Source of the DNA: Trichopria drosophilae
Lineage: Eukaryota > Arthropoda > Insecta > Hymenoptera > Diapriidae
Reading direction: 5' to 3'
NCBI GenBank assembly: GCA_030407085.1
Contig: CM059583.1
Span: forward strand, 20,744,001 to 20,808,000
DNA: 64,000 bases
Below the pieces are notes generated by a model. That model was not told the DNA's origin. It worked only from the letters and a program-made list of their open reading frames with translations, and searched no databases. Shown here in pieces: positions 56,195-64,000 of the stretch; within the stretch, counting starts at the first letter, position 1; every line of letters starts with the position of its first letter. Position numbers and translations under genes: made by a program.

Positions 56195-56959
56195 TACTTG
56201 AGCACCAAATGATATTTTTGGGTAGATATTACAGAAACTGTTGAGCAACGAATGAGCAACAATTGTGAACACTAGTTTGGTTCGCTTATGCCCCAAGTTC
56301 TCAATCAGCTTATAGGACCTAATTACAAGTGATTACTCTTATATATATTATGTTTAGGTGCATATAAAGGTAATGATATTTTCGTAAGTAATGAGATGCT
56401 ACCAACGAATAATTAATGTAAATAAAATTAATTTAACAAAAATTAATGTATATTCTAGTGTTGACAAAGTAGTTTGTTAACCCATTGCTAATAAATACGT
56501 ATTCAATGAATTATTAAATTTGGTTACTGATGATGGATCTTAGTAATGTTGTAGATCGGAATTCCTGTTTTCTGGGTATTCAGAGACATCTTTTTCGAAC
56601 GTCGGGTTTATGTAATACACAAACCTCTCCTTAATTCGTGATTATACATTTCCATTGGATGCATCCATGTTGGCCGTAGACGATTTTGAAAATAACCAAT
56701 AAACTTGTTACAGAATCTACTATAACTATTAATTAGGTCCTACAAGCAAATGAAACATTCACAATCGTGAAATAGATTATGAAGATTTTTTATGTTTATT
56801 ATAAACGTAAATTCTGAGAGGCATGTTCTACATCATTCTCTTCTCGCATAGTCTTTTTATCAATAACATTTATGTGGTGTTAAACGATTCATTGACGGCC
56901 ATCGAAGAAAATAATTAGTCAATAGATTGCAGAAGAACAGATATTAATGAAATAAAGCC
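56195..56959. other. A+T-rich stretch, nothing definable
   Basis: No poly(A) tail or target duplication marking the end of the possible LINE relic was found. Confidence 0.35.
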
Positions 56960-57125
56960 TTTCAACCTTCGGAGATTGAAACCCGGAACTCCGTAATTGT
57001 GTTGTCTATGTACCGAACCAGAAGTTTGGTTTCCCGGATGTTACGACGAGTTTCAAACATTGTTACTATAATTGAACAACTTGGTGGATGTTCCGGGCAC
57101 GGTATGAGAGATTGCAACGCATGTA
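56960..57125. other. GC-richer segment, open on the minus strand
   Basis: The minus strand stays open for about 53 codons from 57121 down to a TGA near 56963, in DNA clearly richer in G and C (GGATGTTCCGGGCACGGTAT on the + strand). There is no ATG at its start and no recognised motif. A decayed exon or repeat is possible. Confidence 0.2.
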
Positions 57126-57573
57126 AAAAAAGCAGTTTTCAATCTAATTTACTGGTTATTTAAGATCATACATTACTATGCAAGCAACCATATGGTACAA
57201 TGGTACGTAGAAATACTGGAATGAATGAAGATGAAATGATCTTATATTTTAACCACATTATATATCTTATACTATTTTTATATATTTCAACCCTCGCAAA
57301 TAAATCAGACAACCTAGAATAAGATATTTTTTTTTCATCTGATTCATTTGGTTACTCAGGCGTTTTTGAGAACGCTGATAACAAATTTAACCTCGAAATG
57401 ATGTTGAAGAATGAATGAAAAAATGAATCCTACATTAACCATACATAAAATGTATTTTGCATTAAAATAGACTTATTTTGCTTTACATTGGACCTACTAT
57501 CCATCTAATTGTAAAAGAGATGAGCTTCGAGCAGAATCCCTGAAAACCAAAGTCGATTATCAGATAATCATTG
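57126..57573. other. A+T-rich stretch, nothing definable
   Basis: No repeats or frames of note. Confidence 0.35.
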
Positions 57574-57575
57574 TA

Positions 57576-58004
57576 CAGTAGAACCTTGGGACTTCTAAAT
57601 TCACGGGACTGAGTGACAAGTTACTCGGGACTTCTAATTTTAGTGCGCATGTGTTCTGTCAAATTTTTAGTGCCGTACACGGGTAGAAATATTTCGCCAC
57701 ATCAGCGAATAATTGGTTAGCCCAGCAAAACATTTGTCGTCATATATGATTAGCAAATATTTAGCTGGTTTAGCAAATTGTTATCTCTAGGTTTGGTTTT
57801 GTAATCGCTGGTATAGCCAATATTTCGCGAATTCAGCGAATCAATTTGTAGCAAATGTCCTTTTGATGAAATAGCCAAGGCATTTTTTTCCGTGTAGGTT
57901 AATGAGGCATTTCCCCCGCTATTGATATGTGTACCACGTGCCTTAAATTTTGTATCACGTGACTTCGCCGAGGCTGGTCGCTTCGAAGTACCAAGGTTCT
58001 AGTG
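57576..58004. mobile_element. Pogo/Tigger-like MITE carrying a nested MITE
   Basis: Left CAGTAGAACCTTGGGACTTC; reverse-complemented right CACTAGAACCTTGGTACTTC; TA on both sides (57574-57575, 58005-58006). GGGACTTCTAA is repeated subterminally at 57589 and 57629. Removing the insert at 57678-57894 leaves about 210 bp, close to the size of its relatives at 28122 and 50492. Confidence 0.8.
57678..57894. mobile_element. Group-B MITE (217 bp) nested in the pogo-like MITE
   Basis: Left CACGGGTAGAAATATTTCGC; reverse-complemented right CACGGAAAAAAATGCC. TA lies directly outside both ends (57676-57677, 57895-57896). The interior repeats TCAGCGAAT and TAGCAAAT(G/T) words. Confidence 0.8.
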
Positions 58005-58345
58005 TATTAACATTTCATTTAAAGTAAATTTAATTTTTTAAATCTAGAAATATTGAAATATTTCATTAGAATCACATCCTAATTAGTCTAGCACCTTATT
58101 GAATGCAACGCGCAATTTCCTATTATGCAGAACAGCAGCATGAAGGACTATTTCTGGTTTATAAATGTTAACCGAATCCAAAACACAGAAAAGCAGCTAT
58201 TCGATACAAAGATTTTAACATTATAATTGTGGTAGAAAACACCATCACATTATTATTTTTCACGAATAGTTAACCTGGGGAAATTCTATAAAAGAGTATT
58301 TTGGTACCTGTGAAAAAGGTGCAAGAATAGTTGGCTATTGCAGCT

Positions 58346-58475
58346 CTTGCCTTTATTGGTTGGGATTTTACATCTTACCTTTATTGGTTGCATTTTTACA
58401 TCTTACCTTTATAGGTTATATGTTCACTTCTTGCCATCATTGGTTGGATTTTATCAGTTCGCCTTTATGGATTTT
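58346..58475 (+). repeat. ~28-bp minisatellite with ATTGGTTG in each unit
   Basis: Four and a half units: CTTGCCTTTATTGGTTGG, CTTACCTTTATTGGTTGC, CTTACCTTTATAGGTTAT, CTTGCCATCATTGGTTGG, TTCGCCTTTATGG, each followed by a T-rich half. Most units carry ATTGG, the inverted CCAAT word. Frames at 58338 and 58360 come from the repeat. Confidence 0.8.
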
Positions 58476-58534
58476 CAATTACATTTTTTCATTTTTCGAT
58501 ATATTAGATCTGATATTTAGCATTGCGATAAACT

Positions 58535-59015
58535 GGTTTCAAATTCGTAATCAGCGACCCCAAAAAGTCCCGAATATCAAAGTTTGAGAAGATCCATATT
58601 GTTTTTAAAACATCATCCGCCATTTTGGATCCGGCATTTTGATTTTGTAAGTTGTAACCAAAATAAAAATATACATTACTTTAATTCTCTTCTGCCTTTC
58701 TAAATTTTGAAAAGTTGCCAGTAAATACGTCATCAACGACTTCAAAAACCTCCGTATGCCAAATTTCTAACACAATTACTTTTTTATTTATTTTGATCGA
58801 TAATAATGGATCCGTCATTTTTCACTTGAAAATCGGGTATCAGATCCCTAATCAACGACTCCAAAAATCTCTGTAACCCTAATAACAAACAAAATTACCG
58901 TTTGGTTTTTATTTTGGTCGGTAATATTGGATCTTCCATTTTGAATTTTGCAAATCAAATATCGAATTCGGAGTCAGCGACCCAAAAAACTTCTGCATAC
59001 CAAATATCAGACAAG
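58535..59015 (-). repeat. AATCAGCGACCCC-family tandem block, four units
   Basis: TTCGTAATCAGCGACCCCAA (58543), CGTCATCAACGACTTC (58730), CCCTAATCAACGACTCCAAA (58846) and TCGGAGTCAGCGACCC (58967) mark unit starts. Between them, GATCCGCCATTTT-type words (GATCCGTCATTTTTC, GATCTTCCATTTTG) recur. It is the clearest multi-unit block of this family in the window. Confidence 0.75.
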
Positions 59016-60013
59016 AATTGTGGCTAGAAAAATTAATGACTGAAAGAGTTCCTCGGGACATCATGAGTCAGGAGACTCATTGTGTCGTTTGGGAAATAAC
59101 ATCATTATGGCATCATATTTCTACTGAACTTTATACTTCTTCGAAGACACGACATAAACTTACCAGAAAAGAGGACGTTATAAATACATGTCATAGTTAT
59201 GCGGGAAATGGCACTACTACAGATATTTTCGAAGCAATTTCGGCATAATGCAGCCATTTTCCTGGTGCGCATGAAAAAGTTGCCGCAATTGTCATAATAG
59301 AATTGGTTTTACAGTCCTTCTCAAACTATAATAATAGTCCGGTCATTTCTGACTATATTATATCTCAGCGATGTCATACTAATGTCATCATGACCAAAAA
59401 ACGATTTATCGGCAATATTTTTCGGACGTTTTAACAAATTTATAAGATCCACTAAACGAATAACTTTGACCGAAGTTATCGTCCATGTTTGGCTTATAGT
59501 CCTGTACTGTATTCCACAATTTATAATAACTATTTTCAATAATATCACCCAAGCCATAGACAATAAGTGGAAATGACTTGCCCGGTTTGGTACAACGCGC
59601 CTGAATAATATTGACTTATGTAGACTGTTATTACATTTCCTATATTATTAAGCCTGCTTGTAATTTTGTATTGCAGGTTTTTCTTGACTTAACTGAAAGA
59701 TAACTTAAACGACTTAACTAAAGATCCAGAGGATGAAATTTGTATGGACTTGATTCTGGGCCATGCTTCGGTTTCGTAAATAAACGCACATATTACAAAA
59801 GAAACAGGTACGTAAATATTGATTTTCAATTTTTACTTAAAAAAAATGACGCAGTTTGTATAAAAACGCAAAGCCTGCATCAATAACGTATTACATTTAG
59901 TTGCATTACTCCAAGCAGCAAAGAATGGCGAAATTACTTCTTCTCGACCTTCCCTCAGGGCAAGAGATTTTCTCGAAGACATCTTATTTACCTAAGTCGA
60001 ATTAAAGCAAGTG
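59016..60013. other. A+T-rich stretch; unsupported frame at 59018
   Basis: A 76-codon frame (59018-59248) begins with TTG, not ATG, and has no recognisable motif. Nothing else is definable. Confidence 0.3.
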
Positions 60014-61023
60014 CACGGACAAAAAATAAATGGTTGAATCAATTAAAAAAGTAGTAAATTCAGCCAAATATGTTGGGTGTATATGCCTAACAGAAATAGA
60101 TGGAACAATTTTGATTGTGTAAATCAACTATTTTCATAGTTAACTGGTAACAGCTTTGTCCCGTTTTAATTAATTAAAATAGTAATCACGACTATTTCAG
60201 ATGATTGAAATAACTATGAAAGTAGTCAACTTAACTATTTTAATTAGTTAAATGGTAACAGATTTGTTCCTTTTTAAATAATAAAAATAGTAATCACGAC
60301 GATTTCAAATAACTGGCCGCTACAACAGCGAGAATAACAGTATTTTAATAGTGCAAATAATATTTTGCGAAATCACAGGAAAAGTCTGGGGTAAAATATG
60401 CGATCAAATTTTTCTAACTTATATGGGGATAAAAACCAAAATACCAATCAAAGATTTGACGACGAATTTTCGATTTCTGTATGTATATGATTCATAAATT
60501 TATACAGACCTTCAAATTTTTTAGCATATTTTCCCAGTCCCTAGGTTTCTAAAATTTCACGAACAATGATTTCTATTTTAACACCATTAATTCAATGCAA
60601 TTTACTGTTAAACTCTCGAATGTCTACTCCACATGAAGTGTGACTTTGTTTATTAACCGCAAAGGTCGCTTCGTATTTACAGATCGGTATACATTTTTAT
60701 ATTCGCCTTTTTAGTACACAATACAGTTAGTCAACCCACTAAAAAAATAGTTAATATTTAGGGAAATAGTTCGTTCAACGACGGAAATAATTGACTTTAC
60801 TATTTTTTTAGTTGATCGTGTAACCATTTAAAAATAGTTGGACTGACTAGATAGCATTGCTAAAGTGGCGAAAAATATTGTAAAATTTACCATTTTTTGT
60901 AGTTAAAATTTAACAAATTAAAAATAGTTCGTTTAACCATAGTTTATATGGCATCTTTACAAACTAGTTCTTTGCGTTAACTATTTTTCAGATAGTGCAA
61001 TCAACTATTCTATTTTTTCCGTG
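60014..61023. mobile_element. Group-B element, ~1.0 kb, AATAGTTGA-rich
   Basis: Left CACGGACAAAAAATAAATGG then TTGAATCAA; reverse-complemented right CACGGAAAAAATAGAATAGT then TGATTGCAC. An internal tandem pair GGTAACAGCTTTGTCC (60146) / GGTAACAGATTTGTTCC (60254) each precedes AATAGTAATCACGAC. AATAGTT(A/G) words occur over ten times. No transposase frame. May be two fused copies. Confidence 0.65.
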
Positions 61024-62182
61024 TGAAGACAAAAGTAGAAGTAATTTTAACGACTGGTAGAAGGGTTCGAAATAAAACTCATAGGATTGGTAGAAAACGT
61101 AATTTCCAATTTATTCCTATCAAGCGACGACGAAGTAACTCCAAAAACATAACCGAACCCACCCATTCCGAAATATACAAACAATAGATACTTTTTTCAC
61201 ATCTTCTTAGTTCGACTTTTTACTTCTTCCATTTAAATGTATCGAATCGGCATTATATAGTTATAATATTCGAATTACGAACTGTTAATTGAAATCATCA
61301 CCAAATTTCCTAACCTAACGGGACACCTTCATTCCTTGACCTTTTGAGAGGTACCTCTATTCGGATATGCAATGGAGTGGGGAAACTCATTTTTGTCGGA
61401 AAAACCCACTCCACAGTTGTTAAAACATGGATTCTGTCCGCAACACTTACTTTCAATTTAATAGTAAAATATTCGACAAAAAGACTAATTTTTGTTGTAT
61501 TACCTACTACTATAATACAGCCCGCAACGGTAAATTCTTCTGGAAGTCGTAATTTTAATTAAAAATTGAATTTTTCGATGAGAGAGTAACCAAATAAATG
61601 TTCCCATTTTGCTGCATCTCGCGGGCTTGCCTTATTATTTCTAGTCTAACTCGTAACAATAGGGATTATATTAACTTCGTTTGTTACTGGATAAGATTGG
61701 TTTATACTCTGTCGGTGTTCGATGAGGCGACAAAATTCTTTTTACATTTTTTTACTGAGCAAACGAGGACCATTATTTTGCATTCTCGCTCGTCGAAAAC
61801 TTGAATTTCTAACTAGCATTACGTCTCAGAAAAATAGAGGGCTGATTTCACAGCCCGTATTGCTTGTCTTTAAAGTAAAATTTCTCATTTAGGAAATTTC
61901 GACTTCAAAGTTTTGAGTATTTGTGTTTTATGTTCAGTTATCGATTCTCCAATGGTTATGTATCGGGATCGGTAAATTTCGATATGTCCGTGTTTAAAAC
62001 CTACGCAAAAAAGTAGTCAAATGGTCGATATATATTAAAACAAAAATGGAACGACCTGATTTCAAGATGGTGACACTTTTGTCCGTTACCTCGGCTGTAA
62101 AAAATGGAAATGAACTTCAGAAATCTATTGTAATCTTCATCAATTTCCAGTCACTTGATTGCGTTATGATTTTGAGACCTTC
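61024..62182. other. A+T-rich stretch, no gene seen
   Basis: Frames at 61344 and 61598 are short, lack supported starts or motifs, and are left out. Confidence 0.35.
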
Positions 62183-62184
62183 TA

Positions 62185-62399
62185 CACTGTAAAAAATTTG
62201 TAATGAAATTGCCCACATATAACAGTAATTTTACAAAGCTCATTGTAATTTTCCTACGCTTAATGTAGTAAATTTCCAACCAGCTTGTAAAATTACCGTT
62301 ATACATGGGTAAATTTACTACATTAAGCGTGGAGAAATTACAACGAGTTTGTAAAATTACCATTATACATGGGCAATTTCATTACGATTTTTTACTGTG
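62185..62399. mobile_element. Near-perfect palindromic group-B MITE (215 bp)
   Basis: Left CACTGTAAAAAATTTGTAAT, reverse-complemented right CACAGTAAAAAATCGTAATG; both continue GAAATTGCCCA, GTAATTTTACAAA and CGCTTAATGTAGTAAATTT to the centre. TA outside both ends (62183-62184, 62400-62401). Confidence 0.9.
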
Positions 62400-62401
62400 T
62401 A

Positions 62402-63880
62402 CGTACGATTAGCATACATAACCTTGCAAAATTTCTTGCTGTAATGATGAAATTCATTTTAATGTCACATAGCAATATAAAGACGTTAAACGTCGATATA
62501 TTATAAACGGTTTAAGAATTATTTTTAAAAAGATTACAACCGATTTCTGAAGGTCATTTCCATATTCTACATTTCAGGTAAAAAATAATACCCTATGCTT
62601 TTTGAGGCTAGAATATATAAGTGAATAAAACATTACGTTCTATAGACGAAATGTCTAGTAATTTTCCAGGATGAATTCGATATTCAAGTTGAATCCGCAA
62701 GTTTCGCAAGGTGCCAATCGGCCTTATTTTGAACCTGTTAGTGAAAATAAAGTGTTACATTGATTAGTTAAGATATTTTGCCTTATTGATTGAAATATGG
62801 TAACAATACAAGGTCTTATTAACTTACCTAAGACAATTTTGACTGCCAATTAATAGAAGATCGGCATATAATCTCTATTCAGTATACTAATGTAATCATT
62901 TTAAGTATTTTTTATTGTTTTAACAGTGCATTAGTATAAAATGCCCAAACTTTATGAAATATATTTCTTTATTTTCTTTGAACATTTAGATCAATATTTA
63001 CAATATTATTGACTTTCCAGACTTTCTTATTTTGTAGAAATAAACCATAGTTTGTAGGCTGTCCTCAACCCGTACGAAATACATTGTCGGCCATTACGAT
63101 ACATCAAAAAACCTGCTTCGTTAAATAAGTACTTACCTTAATTTAATGATTTTTATTTAAATGACCACTGTAACGCATCAAAAATACACCTAATTTTTCG
63201 GGATTTTTGCTGAATGAAAAAGTCAACACAAACCTATTTAGAAAATAGGTTTTATAATGCTGGTATTATATACTTTGATGTAAAAACGTCCTTTTTTCAA
63301 CTAATACCAAGACAAAATGGCGGCTCTGCTCTCCGAGGTGACCTATTTTGGAAGAGGGTCCGGTGGGAGATATCTAGTTTCCGTAAATTTTTTATCACGA
63401 AAAACGAAACATTTTTAATTTCTATATATAAACAGCTATCGACGTACTTAAGATTGTTTAGATATATTGATTTTATGCAAAATCGTGCGTGTTTGGAAAA
63501 CACGTTAAAATTTTGAAATAATTAAACGTAATATATTGGCATATTCACCTTATTTATATATATAATATACTTACTATCACACGACTTTAACCCATTTCGT
63601 CCCAAAACGACAAAATTTGTCGCAGGCTTTCATCCTCCGTAAGTTTATGGATATCTTTGTAATATTGTTATAAAATTCTGGTTTTTTATAATTTTTGGAT
63701 ACGCTCTTTTCGAATCTGAAGATTGTTTTTCAATATCACCCGAAAGCGAAAACTTTTTCAGAAAATTGCAGTTTTTATTGCGAAGGAGTTCCGGGATCGG
63801 GTCCGGCCTCAAAATCCTGTGGCATAATGAGTGTCACCTAAACTTGGTCAATATTAAGATTTAAATTACAAACTGGCGTC
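62402..63880. other. A+T-rich stretch; possible short repeat at 63300-63380
   Basis: AAAATGGCGGCTCTGCTCTC near 63314 is GC-rich and lies within opposed frames at 63214 (+) and 63297 (-), neither convincing. TAACCCATTTCGTCCC with ACGACAAAATTTGTCGC near 63590-63625 includes a 7-base palindrome. Confidence 0.35.
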
Positions 63881-64000
63881 TCACAATGGCGCTATTCCTT
63901 CTTGAACAATATGTTCTGATGGATTATTTTTAAGATTGGTGAATACAAATCCGTTATTGAATTTTGGAAATTCAAAATGGCAAATCCAATAAGGCTATCC
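63881..64000. repeat. AAAATGGCGGATC-family repeat cut by the window end
   Basis: TCTCACAATGGCGCT, TGAATACAAATCCG and GGAAATTCAAAATGGCAAAT follow the usual family order. Confidence 0.5.

Noticed and set aside
58346..58475. CRISPR-like ~28-bp periodic units
   Set aside because: There are no unique spacers; the whole unit repeats, so it is a minisatellite.
59018..59248. 76-codon frame
   Set aside because: Starts with TTG and has no ATG near its start, splice acceptor context or recognisable motif.
63214..63516. 100-codon plus-strand frame with an overlapping minus-strand frame
   Set aside because: Both strands are open over the same GC-rich repeat-like segment, and the rest is A+T-rich without features.

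Overview
The window looks like nuclear DNA of an animal, most likely an insect. It is strongly A+T-rich by eye, has no operon-like gene packing, contains runs of the arthropod telomere word TTAGG (1670-2100), and is crowded with short inverted-repeat transposon remnants flanked by TA. Hymenoptera is my best guess within insects, because the TTAGG-rich intergenic DNA and the dispersed word CAAAATGGCGGATC resemble what I have seen from that order. This is recollection, not a database result. No tRNA, rRNA, CRISPR array or prokaryote-like gene was recognised.

No protein-coding gene can be called with confidence. The longest open frame is about 120 codons, and most frames lie in repeats. A few segments have coding-like character and are listed with low confidence: a possible exon at 15951-16040, a second fragment at 16424-16580, a 103-codon frame at 47072-47383, a minus-strand frame at 49451-49657, a frame at 51918-52112, and a possible reverse-transcriptase C-terminal relic at 56012-56194. 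The window is best read as intergenic or long-intron DNA.

The main content is a dense collection of non-autonomous DNA transposons in two superfamily-like groups. Group A has TA-flanked ends beginning CAGT followed by an A/C-rich word (2577, 9900, 10098, 28122, 50492, 53902, 57576). This is the pogo/Tigger style, and the subterminal word is repeated several times inside most of these ends. Group B has TA-flanked or near-TA ends beginning CAC(T/G/A)G or CACTC, usually followed by an A-run, with very long, often near-palindromic arms (5696, 17056, 31040, 33918, 42445, 43196, 44630, 45855, 52975, 57678, 60014, 62185, plus the AGTGAAA subfamily at 8053 and 35510). Some are nested: 10098 inside 9900, 57678 inside 57576, and 17056 between the arms of a larger inverted repeat. 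No transposase frame is present.

Other layers are: larger fold-back repeats (16790, 27180, 36177, 39851, 54296); tandem arrays (TTAGG-rich 196-bp units at 1670; 450-bp duplication at 6120; short units at 10535; three ~340-bp units with CT tracts at 14215; ~140-bp units at 40400; ~29-bp units at 58346); a dispersed family recognised by words like AATCAGCGACCCC and AAAATGGCGGATC (at least ten sites); and one long hairpin (20585-20710) with a 29-bp perfect stem that could encode a small-RNA precursor. The stretches between these are A+T-rich single-copy-looking DNA in which I see nothing definable.
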